A DNA stretch of 64,000 bases from Slackia sp. (GTDB taxonomy: Bacteria; Actinomycetota; Coriobacteriia; Anaerosomatales; Anaerosomataceae), in assembly GCA_020725885.1 (NCBI GenBank), contig DYEA01000002.1, forward strand, positions 79,046 to 143,045. The letters run 5' to 3'. The position numbers and the translations under genes were made by a program. Numbering within the stretch: the first letter of the stretch is position 1; every line of letters begins with the position of its first letter. Under the pieces are notes generated by a model. The model had not been told where the DNA came from and did no database searches. It was given only the letters and a program-made list of their open reading frames with translations. Below, in pieces: positions 42,101 through 50,565 of this stretch.

Positions 42101-42892
42101 TCACGTCCGACGCGCGACACGCTCGACGCTGCGGACGTGCTTCTCGAGCCTCACCGTGGTGCCGCCGCCCTCGCAAACCGAGAAGTCCACGCGGTCCATC
42201 AACGCACGCATGAACATCACCCCCCGGCCTGACGCGGCATACAGGTCCGCTTCAGCCGGCAGCGTCCCATCGAATCCGCATCCTTGGTCGGAGACCTCGA
42301 TCGCCACCCGGTCGTCGTATGCCTCGACCGCCACCGCCACCACGTCCGAGCTGCCGCCGGGCGACCCGTGACGCATCGCGTTCGCCAGTGCCTCCCCGAC
42401 CGCCACACGGATGTCGAACAATGTCGACTCGGGGATGCCGAGTCCTTCGAGCAGCGACACGACCGCCGCCCGGGCTGCCGCGAGCTCCGCCGTATCCGCG
42501 CGGAACGACATGCGCTCCTCCCACCGTGGGGCGCCCTCGGTGTCAGGAAGCTCGATCGACGACACGGCCTCCGTTTCGTCAGCGGCAGTGGAGATGACCG
42601 GCGCCAGCTTGAGCAATCCCGAGAGCTCGAGCACCCTGCTCACGTCGCGATTCGCGCCTGCGAGAACGAGCTTGCCGCCCCGCGGCTCCAGCGCACGGTC
42701 CAGCCATACGATCAGGGCCATGCACGAGCTATCGACGTACCCCACGCGAGAGAGGTCGAGCACGACGTTCTGGCAGCCGCGATCGAGCGCCTCTGACAGG
42801 GCCTCCTGGACCTCGGCCGTGCTGACGACGTCGAGCTCGCCCTCGACCCTGGCGATGCACGTCGACCGGTGTGTGAACTCGACCTTGACCAT
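42101..42892 (-). CDS. STAS anti-anti-sigma domain fused to RsbW-type kinase
   Basis: 263 residues in two parts. Residues 1-105: a STAS domain with VARVEGELDVVS and DLSRVGYVDSSCMALIVWLDRA, the Ser of DSS being the usual phosphorylation site. Residues about 125-260: a GHKL kinase domain with VAVGEALANAMRHGSP, SDQGCGFDG and GRGVMFMRALMDRV. Normally antagonist and anti-sigma kinase are separate proteins that bind each other; here they are in one chain. The PP2C phosphatase 21 bp downstream probably dephosphorylates the STAS Ser. No sigma-B gene is seen. Confidence 0.88.
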   Translation of the reverse strand: MVKVEFTHRSTCIARVEGELDVVSTAEVQEALSEALDRGCQNVVLDLSRVGYVDSSCMALIVWLDRALEPRGGKLVLAGANRDVSRVLELSGLLKLAPVISTAADETEAVSSIELPDTEGAPRWEERMSFRADTAELAAARAAVVSLLEGLGIPESTLFDIRVAVGEALANAMRHGSPGGSSDVVAVAVEAYDDRVAIEVSDQGCGFDGTLPAEADLYAASGRGVMFMRALMDRVDFSVCEGGGTTVRLEKHVRSVERVARRT

Positions 42893-42913
42893 CGCTCCGT
42901 CCGCAGGCTTCCG

Positions 42914-45900
42914 CTACCCGTTGCTCATTCCCAGCTCGGACGCCGGTTCAAACCCGGCGATCCCGGTGTAACATGCCGCAAGGATGGCGACGTCGTCCCG
43001 GAGCTGGCCACCGGAGAAGCGCTCGAGCTCCTCTAATACCGCGCCGGGAACCGACCCGACGTCAGGCGCATGGCGGAGGATGCGCCTGATCCGCCCCTCG
43101 CCGAAGAGCTTGCCGTTGCGACGTGTCTCGCTCACGCCGTCCGTGTACAGCAGCAAGCAGTCGCCCGCCTTCATCACCACGGTCTGCTCGTCGTACCCAG
43201 CGTCGCGAAGAGCCCCGACGAGCGGTCCGGTCGTCCCCAGCCGCACGATGTCGCGCGAAGCGCCGCGCAGCAGCAGCGCTGGAGGATGGCCGCCGTCGGC
43301 CCACGACAAGACACCCGTACCCACGTCCAGCATCCCGAGCCAGATCGTGAAGATGTCGTTCGGATTCCCGCTGTCCACGACCATGCGGTTCAAGGCCTGC
43401 AGGATCGCGCTCGCCCCAGAGCCTGCCGCGACCATCCCACGCACGGTGAAGCGGATCATCGACGTCTTGGTCGCGGCCTCGACGCCTTTGCCGCACACGT
43501 CGGCTATCACGAAGACCACTCGGCCGTCCGGTGAGTGGAACGCGTCGTAGTAGTCGCCGCCGATCTGCGCCGTGCCTCCAGCCGGGACGTACGCGGCCGC
43601 GACCTCCACGCCGTCGAGCCTCGGCAGCCTCGTCGGCAGGATGCTGGACTGCAAGACGCGCGAGACCTCGTGCTCCCGGCTGAACAGGTTCGCCGTGTCG
43701 ATAGCGAGCGCCGCGTGCGAGGCGAACGTGCTCAGCAGGTCCGCGTCCCCTTTGTCGAACGCGTCAATCCGGCGTCCGAGGGTCGCAAGCACGCCGATGG
43801 CGCGTCCCCGCGCAACGAGCGGAACGAGCAGCGCGGACCTCAGCCCCACCTTCACGGCTGCGCGCGCGAACGCGCCGCCGACCCGGTCCAGGCTGGTGAG
43901 AAGCATCGACTGCTGCGTCTGCAGCACCGCTCCTGGCAGGTCTTCTCCAGGTGCGAACCGCAGGTCCAGCATCGTCCGGTCCAGGACACCGCGCGCCATC
44001 GGCACGACCAGCTGCTTCTTGTCGGGATCCCACCTCATCAGGATGACGGCGTCCGCGTTGAGGATCTTCTGGACGACGTCCAGGACTCGGCCGAGCACGA
44101 CGTTGACCTGGAGCGAAGACGACACCGCTTGCGAGACCCTGAACATGGTCTCCAGGCTCGCAGCGCGCTCCTGGGCTTCACGGAACAGCCTGGCTCGCTC
44201 CAACGCGAGGGCCATCTGCCGCCCAAGGGTCTCTGCGACGCGAAGGTCGCGCTCTCCAGCAGCCCTGTCGGGCTCCGCCGTGCCCACGGCGATCAGACCT
44301 GTCACGCGCCCTCCGAGCTTCGCGTACGCGACGACCGCCGTGCGGATCGATTCCCGGCTCAACCACGCCGCGACCGCCGGGTCGCCTGCGTCCTCGGTCA
44401 ACACCGCCACTGCCGACGACGCCTCCGGACCTTCGTCCAACGTGTTCCGCTCGTCCTCAAGGACCGACAAAAGGCTGCTGACCGTCTGCGACGACCCCGG
44501 GCTTTCGCGCCCAAGCACCGTGACCACATCGAGCCATGCAAGCCGCCAGGGCATCCCCAAGGTCTCGGCGGCGCACGCCGCGACCTTGTCCAGGGCGCTC
44601 GGCAAGTCCGCCTCCTCGAACAGCAGCTGCGCTGCGCGCTGCAGCGCCTCCGCCTCCTCCCTCGCGGCGCGCTGCTGCTCGAACGAGCGGGCTTTCTCGA
44701 GCGCGAGCGCCGCCTGTGCTGCGAACGAGCCCAGCAGGTCCACCTCGGCAGCCGTGAACGGCCTTCCGCCCGTCCGCGTGACGGCCAAGACGCCGACCAC
44801 GCCGCGAGCGGCGCGCAACGGCACCGCCAGGGTCGCCTCGTGCGCCGCTTGCGAGGCACCGCTGGGCGACAGACGCTCCCGGAAGCTGTGCCGTATCGTC
44901 CGGGCCTCGCCCGGGCCCAGCAGGTCCTCGCCCTCGGCCGGATCGAGCGTGATGACGGATCCCACAGCGGGCTCTTCCGCACCGCGAGCGGCGACCAAGC
45001 GAAGCCGCACCGTGCGCGAGCCGTCCGGCTCGACCAGGTACACCGCTGGGTCGCAGAGTCCGATCAGGTGGATGACAGAGCGGACCACCTTGTCGGCCAC
45101 CGCCTCCGGCTCCTCCGTCTCCGCCAACAGACGCGTCGCTTCCTGGAGCCTGTTGAGCCGCATGGTCACGAGGTTGAACGACTCGAGCAGCCGCCCGACC
45201 TCGTCTCCACGGTCGACGGCCACGGGCTCTAGGACTGCCCCCTGGGCCGCGGCCCGAGCGCGCGACTCGAGGGCGCGCAGCGGCCGCACGAGCCACGAGA
45301 ACGCGAAGATCGCGATGACCACGGCGAGGACCATCAAGGCCACGTAGGCAGCGATCGCGGGACGGAGTGCACCCAGGGTCTCGCGCAGCGCAGCGCCCGC
45401 CGGCTCGAGCACCACGACTTCCCAGTCAAGCCCGGGAACCCCCGTCACTCTCCCGGCGAGCCCCCGGTATGAACCCGCTGACCGCGTCGACAACCTCACG
45501 CGGCGACCGCCGTCCCCCTCTTCGCTCTCGACCTCGACCGACTGAAGCTCCTCGGCAGGAACCGAGCCCCCCGAGAGGACCACCGCTCCGTCTGGCTCGC
45601 GGATGAACACGATCGGCGACCTGCTCGTGGCGCTGATCTGATCGAGAGTGGTCTGGATCCGCTCCGTCTGCACGGCTGCGACGAGGACCCTCGCGTCAGC
45701 CCGCGCAGTCGGAACCTCCACAGCGATCCAAAGCGTCGATCCGTCACGGATCCACGTGCTGCGGCCCCCGCTCTCACGGAGCGAGGCGCTCCACGCCTGG
45801 ATCTTCGCCGCAGACGGCGCCCCCGTGGCAGGATACGAGGCGACGACCGTTCCCGACGCATCCGCAAGTGCCAGATGATCCAGGTACGGACCGTTGTCGA

Positions 45901-46192
45901 GGAGCGCGACCCCCAGCGCCAGCCGCGCCTGCCGGGGCGAGCCGCTCCGCACGTCGTCCCGCTCCGCGAGCGCCCGCGTGATGCGGTAGGTCGTCTGCAG
46001 ATGCGACGAGACCTCGAGAGCGAGCACGTCGCGGTATGCACCGATCCGCGCCTGCTGCTCGTTGCTGACCACCGAGTACACGCCGAAGGCAGCGGTGATG
46101 CCGAGCAGCACGGTCGTGGCGACGGCAAAGGTAGCTGCTATGCGCGTGTACCTCGCCGCCAGGCTGTCCCTGCTCAAGACAGTGGGCTTCAC
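42914..46192 (-). CDS. Membrane sensor PP2C phosphatase (Cache-HAMP-GAF3-SpoIIE)
   Basis: 1092 residues from a GTG with GGAAG upstream. A membrane helix (about 18-40), an extracellular Cache-like sensor to 280, a second helix (about 285-305), HAMP, three GAF-like domains (about 365-515, 520-675, 685-835), and a SpoIIE-type PP2C domain with IGGDYYDAF, VIADVCGKGVEAA, WADGGHPPALL and LLLYTDGVSETR, whose Asp residues hold two metal ions. It senses an outside signal and probably dephosphorylates the STAS domain of its neighbour, switching a sigma factor or other target. Confidence 0.9.
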   Translation of the reverse strand: MKPTVLSRDSLAARYTRIAATFAVATTVLLGITAAFGVYSVVSNEQQARIGAYRDVLALEVSSHLQTTYRITRALAERDDVRSGSPRQARLALGVALLDNGPYLDHLALADASGTVVASYPATGAPSAAKIQAWSASLRESGGRSTWIRDGSTLWIAVEVPTARADARVLVAAVQTERIQTTLDQISATSRSPIVFIREPDGAVVLSGGSVPAEELQSVEVESEEGDGGRRVRLSTRSAGSYRGLAGRVTGVPGLDWEVVVLEPAGAALRETLGALRPAIAAYVALMVLAVVIAIFAFSWLVRPLRALESRARAAAQGAVLEPVAVDRGDEVGRLLESFNLVTMRLNRLQEATRLLAETEEPEAVADKVVRSVIHLIGLCDPAVYLVEPDGSRTVRLRLVAARGAEEPAVGSVITLDPAEGEDLLGPGEARTIRHSFRERLSPSGASQAAHEATLAVPLRAARGVVGVLAVTRTGGRPFTAAEVDLLGSFAAQAALALEKARSFEQQRAAREEAEALQRAAQLLFEEADLPSALDKVAACAAETLGMPWRLAWLDVVTVLGRESPGSSQTVSSLLSVLEDERNTLDEGPEASSAVAVLTEDAGDPAVAAWLSRESIRTAVVAYAKLGGRVTGLIAVGTAEPDRAAGERDLRVAETLGRQMALALERARLFREAQERAASLETMFRVSQAVSSSLQVNVVLGRVLDVVQKILNADAVILMRWDPDKKQLVVPMARGVLDRTMLDLRFAPGEDLPGAVLQTQQSMLLTSLDRVGGAFARAAVKVGLRSALLVPLVARGRAIGVLATLGRRIDAFDKGDADLLSTFASHAALAIDTANLFSREHEVSRVLQSSILPTRLPRLDGVEVAAAYVPAGGTAQIGGDYYDAFHSPDGRVVFVIADVCGKGVEAATKTSMIRFTVRGMVAAGSGASAILQALNRMVVDSGNPNDIFTIWLGMLDVGTGVLSWADGGHPPALLLRGASRDIVRLGTTGPLVGALRDAGYDEQTVVMKAGDCLLLYTDGVSETRRNGKLFGEGRIRRILRHAPDVGSVPGAVLEELERFSGGQLRDDVAILAACYTGIAGFEPASELGMSNG

Positions 46193-46278
46193 GGAGCTTC
46201 CGACCTGTGGGTGGATACGACGCCTGCGCTGCAATCCTACCGAAACGCAGCACGGCCGTCACGGACGGCGGCGGCCGT

Positions 46279-47022
46279 TCAGCCTATCGAGCCCAGGAAC
46301 GGCAGCAATCGGACGAGCGCAGCTGAGAGTCGCCCCATCTGACCGGACGCTATGAGCGCCCCCATGACCACGAGGACGGCCCCGGAGAACCGCGAGACGG
46401 CAGCCGAGTGCCGTTGCAAGACGCGCAACACCGGGCCGATGCGCTCGAGGGTCGCTGCGGTGAGCAAGAACGGAAGCCCGAGACCCGCAGAGTATGCCAG
46501 CAGCAGCACCGCCGCCCGCGCCGAATCGCCCGTCTGCGCGGCCATTCCCAGGATCACCGCCAGAACCGGCCCCACGCATGGCGTCCAGCCGAACCCGAAG
46601 GCCGCCCCCATCACCAGCGCCCCGAAACGACCAAAGCGGCGGCTTCGGGTCAGGTCCGCCCTGACCTCGCGGTACAGCCATGGCACCTTCACGATGTCGA
46701 GGAGCAGCACTCCGAACGCCGCGACGGCAAGCCCCGATGCGATCGTCAACGGTTGCTTGAACGACGCGAGCGCCGGCCCAAGCGTCGCCGAGGCGAACCC
46801 GGCGGCAGCGCCCATGAGCACGAACACTGCGCTGAACCCGAGCACGAACAGGGCGCTCGGAACCAAGACCTCGCGGCTGCTTCGCGCCTCGTCCGCTGAC
46901 CCGCCGGCCGACATCCCAGCGATGAAGGATATGTAGCCAGGGATGAGCGGCAGCACGCACGGTGCCAGGAACGAGACAGCGCCGCCGAGGAACGCTGCGA
47001 GAAGCCCTACTGTGTCACCCAC
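46279..47022 (-). CDS. ccdA: CcdA-type cytochrome c biogenesis / thiol-disulfide membrane protein
   Basis: 247 residues, six hydrophobic helices. Two conserved Cys sites: SFLAPCVLPLIPGY and GFGWTPCVGPVL, which carry reducing power from cytoplasmic thioredoxin across the membrane. A GTG start is used. Its own promoter, with an ATACC-N6-GGTAT palindrome in the spacer, lies between it and the HMA gene. Thioredoxin elsewhere in the window has the same operator, which links the two steps of thiol transfer. Confidence 0.9.
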   Translation of the reverse strand: MGDTVGLLAAFLGGAVSFLAPCVLPLIPGYISFIAGMSAGGSADEARSSREVLVPSALFVLGFSAVFVLMGAAAGFASATLGPALASFKQPLTIASGLAVAAFGVLLLDIVKVPWLYREVRADLTRSRRFGRFGALVMGAAFGFGWTPCVGPVLAVILGMAAQTGDSARAAVLLLAYSAGLGLPFLLTAATLERIGPVLRVLQRHSAAVSRFSGAVLVVMGALIASGQMGRLSAALVRLLPFLGSIG

Positions 47023-47056
47023 GTCGCGACCCCGCTCTCAGGTGTGTTCTGCGAAC

Positions 47057-47086
47057 AGTATACCCCGCGGGGTATCCGCGGCGCAA
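47057..47086 (-). promoter_or_regulatory. ccdA promoter with operator in spacer
   Basis: On minus, TTGCGC (47086-47081) and TATACT (47062-47057) are 18 bp apart. The operator ATACC-CCGCGG-GGTAT occupies 47060-47075 and overlaps the -10 box, a layout for simple repression. Confidence 0.65.
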
Positions 47087-47087
47087 G

Positions 47088-47321
47088 CTACGCCTCGTCC
47101 TCGGGCGAGCGGGCGTCGTATCCGACACCGCAGATCGCCTCAACGATCTCGGCGATCGACACGGCCTCGGGATCATACGCTACACGCGTCAGGCCATCGC
47201 CTGCCGACGCCTCGACCGAACGCACCCCTTCCATTTCTCCGACGGTCAGCTCGACCAAGGTCTCGCACGACCTGCAGTGCATGCCTCTCGTCGGGATCTC
47301 CGCTTCCCTGATCTCGCTCAT
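47088..47321 (-). CDS. Heavy-metal-associated (HMA) domain protein
   Basis: 77 residues, one HMA fold. RGMHCRSCETLVELTVGEMEG contains the metal-binding CxxC; VAYDPEAVSIAEIVEAICGVGYDA is the second half. Stand-alone HMA proteins (CopZ class) carry Cu(I) or similar ions. Overlaps the zinc-ribbon gene by 4 bp (ATGA) and precedes ccdA by 65 bp, so a role in copper or thiol handling is likely. Confidence 0.88.
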   Translation of the reverse strand: MSEIREAEIPTRGMHCRSCETLVELTVGEMEGVRSVEASAGDGLTRVAYDPEAVSIAEIVEAICGVGYDARSPEDEA

Positions 47322-47686
47322 GCCTTCTCCTCGGCTCGAGTCGCATCGCCCGTCTTGTCCACGATGTGCCCGCAGTACGGGCACATCCGCCAGCTTTCCA
47401 TCAGGCTCTGCCCGCAGCCTTCGCAACGGGCCATCTTGAGCCGCGAGGGCAGCGAACCGCCGTTCCCGGCTCGGGCGACGAGGAATCCGGCGCCTGCGAC
47501 GACCAGCGCCACGATCGCCACGGCAGCCGCGACTGGCAGACCGGCCTCGGTGCAACTACGGTGCAGCCACTCCTGGCTCAAGCCAGCCAGAAGCAGAGCA
47601 CTCGCGGCAGCCCCGGCCGCGACGATCGATGCAGTGCGATGCACGGCGTGCGCTCTCCTCGTCGCGATCTGTCCGCGACGCCACAT
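47318..47686 (-). CDS. Membrane protein with C-terminal zinc ribbon
   Basis: 122 residues. Two hydrophobic segments (about 18-38 and 50-72) followed by a zinc ribbon (CEGCGQSLMESWRMCPYCGH). The ribbon would face the cytoplasm if the two helices form a hairpin. No family name is recognised. Co-transcribed with the HMA gene. Confidence 0.65.
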   Translation of the reverse strand: MWRRGQIATRRAHAVHRTASIVAAGAAASALLLAGLSQEWLHRSCTEAGLPVAAAVAIVALVVAGAGFLVARAGNGGSLPSRLKMARCEGCGQSLMESWRMCPYCGHIVDKTGDATRAEEKA

Positions 47687-47726
47687 GCAACCGGCGTGCC
47701 AAAGCCGCCCATTGCCCGACGATCGG

Positions 47727-49073
47727 CTAGAGTCCGAGACGCTGCATGCGCGCTTCCAGCGTCTTCGTCGTCAGCCCGAGCAGCTTCGCAGCGCGCGGCA
47801 CGTTGCGCCCGGTCCGCTCCAGCGCCTGCGCGATCAGGTCCATCTCGACCTCTTCGAGGTTCACCCCCGACTCAGGCAGCACGAAGCATCGTTCGCCCCC
47901 TTGCAAGACGAACCCTGAGCGGATCTCTGCGGGCAGGTCCTCGAGACCGATCTCATCGCCGTGCGAAAGAATGACGATGCGCTCAACGGTGTTCTCGAGC
48001 TCTCGGACGTTGCCTGGCCACTTGTAGTCGACGAGGGCCTGCATGGCCTCGGGAGCGATGCGCTTCTTGCCTGCACCGATCTTCTCCAGGAAGTGCGCGA
48101 TCAGGCGCGGGATGTCCTCAGGGCGGTCGCGGAGCGGGGGCAGGGATATCGGCACGACGTTCAGCCGGTAGTAGAGGTCCTCCCGGAACGTCCCCGCAGC
48201 GATGAGCTCTTGCAGGTCCCGGTTCGTCGCTGCGACCACCCGCACGTCGACTTCGATGCTGCGGGTGCCGCCCAGGCGCTCGAACACCCGCTCCTGCAGC
48301 ACGCGCAGGAGCTTCACCTGCACGGCGGGAGAGATGTCGCCGATCTCGTCGAGGAAGATCGTCCCTCCGTTGGCGAGCTCGAACCTGCCGGGCTTCGCTT
48401 GCAGGGCGCCCGTGAACGCGCCCTTCTCGTACCCGAACAGCTCGCTCTCGAGCAGCGTCTCCGGCAGCGCCCCGGCGCTGACCGACACGAACGGCCGCTG
48501 CGCCCGGTCCGACAGCTGGTGGATCGCTCGCGCGATGAGCTCCTTGCCGGTTCCGGACTCGCCGTAGATCATGACCGTGGCGTTCGTCGGCGCCACTTTC
48601 TTGACGGTCTCGAGCACTGACAGCATGCTGGCCGAGCCTGCGACGATGCCCTCGACGTCGTACTGCTTGCCGACCTCCGCCCTGAGACGCTCGACCTCGG
48701 CCGCGAGCTCGCCCGTGCGGAGCGCCTTCTCGATGACGAGCTTGAGCTCCTCCAAGTCGAAGGGCTTGGTCAAGTACTCCGTCGCACCGGCCTTCATCGC
48801 CTCGACCGCAGTCTGAACGTTGCCGTGCGCGGTGAGCATGATCACCGGGAACGAGAGCCCCTTGCCGCGGATGCGCCGAAGGACTTCCATGCCGTCGGGC
48901 GCAGGCATCTTGTGGTCGAGCACCATGAGGTCGGGCGCGGACTCCGCGACCAGAGCCAACGCCTCCTTGCCGTCTGACGCCTCAGCGATCTCGTAGCCCT
49001 CGGCACGCAAGGCCTCTCCCAGGACCCATCGCATGTTCTTCTCGTCGTCGACGATCAGGACTCGTTTGCCCAC
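47727..49073 (-). CDS. Sigma-54-dependent response regulator (NtrC family)
   Basis: 448 residues. Receiver: VLIVDDEKNMR, LMVLDHKMPAPDG (phospho-Asp) and TKPFDLEEL. AAA+ domain: YGESGTGKELIARAIH (Walker A), YEKGAFTGALQ (the GAFTGA loop that contacts sigma-54) and TIFLDEIGDI (Walker B). C-terminal Fis-type HTH RAAKLLGLTTKTLEARM. It opens promoters held closed by sigma-54 polymerase. The GTG follows GGAGG inside the kinase gene end. Encoded directly after its kinase and rpoN. Confidence 0.95.
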   Translation of the reverse strand: MGKRVLIVDDEKNMRWVLGEALRAEGYEIAEASDGKEALALVAESAPDLMVLDHKMPAPDGMEVLRRIRGKGLSFPVIMLTAHGNVQTAVEAMKAGATEYLTKPFDLEELKLVIEKALRTGELAAEVERLRAEVGKQYDVEGIVAGSASMLSVLETVKKVAPTNATVMIYGESGTGKELIARAIHQLSDRAQRPFVSVSAGALPETLLESELFGYEKGAFTGALQAKPGRFELANGGTIFLDEIGDISPAVQVKLLRVLQERVFERLGGTRSIEVDVRVVAATNRDLQELIAAGTFREDLYYRLNVVPISLPPLRDRPEDIPRLIAHFLEKIGAGKKRIAPEAMQALVDYKWPGNVRELENTVERIVILSHGDEIGLEDLPAEIRSGFVLQGGERCFVLPESGVNLEEVEMDLIAQALERTGRNVPRAAKLLGLTTKTLEARMQRLGL

Positions 49074-49074
49074 C

Positions 49075-50565
49075 TCACGCCTCCGTCTCGGTCGCGATCG
49101 GGAAGTACACCGTGAACGACGTCCCCTCGCCCTCACGGGACGCTACTTCGATGTACCCGTCGTGCTCGTCGACGATGCGGTGCACCATCGTGAGCCCGAG
49201 CCCGGTCCCGTCGTCCTTCGTCGAGTAGAACGGGTCGAAGATCTTCGGCAGGTCCCGCTCAGGGATTCCCGGCCCGTCGTCTTCGACGCGGATCGCCACG
49301 AACCCGCCCTCGGCTCTGGCGTCGATCGAGATGGTTCCGCCACGGTCCTCCATGGCCTGCACCGCGTTGGAGATGAGGTTCACGAACACCTGCTTCATCT
49401 GGTCGGGGTCGGCGCGCACGTGCGGCGTGTCGGGCGGCACCTCGTAAGAGATGTTCACCTGCGCTTGCCGGGCGAAGCGGCGCGTGAACAGCACGACGTC
49501 GTCGAGCACGTCGGCCACTCGCACCGCACGGAACGACGGGGCGCTCGGCCTGCCGAAGTCGAGCAGCGCCTTGATGACGCGGTCGAGGCGGTCGATCTCC
49601 TGCTTGATCACGGACGTGGCCTCGGTGACCCGCTCCCAGTCGTTCTGTGAGTCCTCGATGAGCTGCACCGACGCGCGGATGATCCCGAGCGGATTGCGCA
49701 CCTCGTGAGCGACGCCGGCCGTGAGCTCGCCCATCGCAGCTAGGCGGTCCGAGCGGATCAGCTGGTCCGTCAGCGCTTTGATCTCGCTGATGTCCTCGAG
49801 GGTCACGACTGCGCCGAGGATGCGGCCAGACGCGTCCCGCATCCGCGAGACTGACACCTGCACGTGCAGGACGCGGCCGCTGCGCGTGACGAGCTTGAGC
49901 TCCTTCACCAGGCGCGGCAACCGTCCGGACAGCACGCGCGACACGTCGCCGTCCAAACCGCCGTCGTCGGCAAGCACGGCCTGGATGCGACGCGGCACGA
50001 GGTCTGACTCCGGCTGCCCGAGCAGACGCTCCGCAGCCGGGTTCGCGGTCACGATCGACCCATCGGGGCCGAGCGTGATCACGCCTGCGGTGATGGACCT
50101 CAGGATCGCTTGGGTGTACTCCTGCACGCTCGACAGCTGCAACGCGCGCTCTTCGAGCTTGCTGTAAGCCCGTTCGAGCTGCGTACTGACGATGCGCAGA
50201 TCGGCCGTCTTCGTCTCCGCGAGGTCCTTCAGCCACCCGAACAGCGACCCCAGCACCACGAGCGTCCCGGCCTCGTACAGAGTCTCCCCGCCCTCCTGGA
50301 GCAACCCGCCGAGCGCGATGTGCGATTCCAGGCCGAGAAGCACCGCAGCCGCGATCCCAGCAGCCGTCCCGCCGCGCCGTCCGAAGACGAATCCCGCGTA
50401 CAGGACGGGCGCGTAGTACAGGCGCCGGTACAGGGCATGCATCGAGCCCCATGGCCCTGCGGGATCCGTGACGAGCTGCAATCCGGTCACGAGGGCCAGC
50501 AGAGCAGCGACGAGCAGAGCGTCCCTGATCGCCGGGTCGAGACGTTGCCGGCTGTCAGCGCTCAC
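49075..50565 (-). CDS. PAS-domain sensor histidine kinase (NtrB-like)
   Basis: 496 residues. Five or so hydrophobic helices (about 12-110), a coiled linker, a PAS domain (about 155-270), HisKA with MGELTAGVAHEVRNPLGII, and HATPase motifs NLISNAVQAM, VEDDGPGIP and DGTGLGLTMV. The GTG overlaps the rpoN stop by 4 bp (GTGA) with GAGGTG upstream. It phosphorylates the neighbouring NtrC-type activator. The signal it senses is unknown. Confidence 0.93.
   Translation of the reverse strand: MSADSRQRLDPAIRDALLVAALLALVTGLQLVTDPAGPWGSMHALYRRLYYAPVLYAGFVFGRRGGTAAGIAAAVLLGLESHIALGGLLQEGGETLYEAGTLVVLGSLFGWLKDLAETKTADLRIVSTQLERAYSKLEERALQLSSVQEYTQAILRSITAGVITLGPDGSIVTANPAAERLLGQPESDLVPRRIQAVLADDGGLDGDVSRVLSGRLPRLVKELKLVTRSGRVLHVQVSVSRMRDASGRILGAVVTLEDISEIKALTDQLIRSDRLAAMGELTAGVAHEVRNPLGIIRASVQLIEDSQNDWERVTEATSVIKQEIDRLDRVIKALLDFGRPSAPSFRAVRVADVLDDVVLFTRRFARQAQVNISYEVPPDTPHVRADPDQMKQVFVNLISNAVQAMEDRGGTISIDARAEGGFVAIRVEDDGPGIPERDLPKIFDPFYSTKDDGTGLGLTMVHRIVDEHDGYIEVASREGEGTSFTVYFPIATETEA

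Noticed and set aside
44413..45296. Frames of 190-590 residues overlapping the PP2C gene on both strands
   Set aside because: They are shadows of the large phosphatase gene, with Arg/Ala/Pro-rich composition and no domains.
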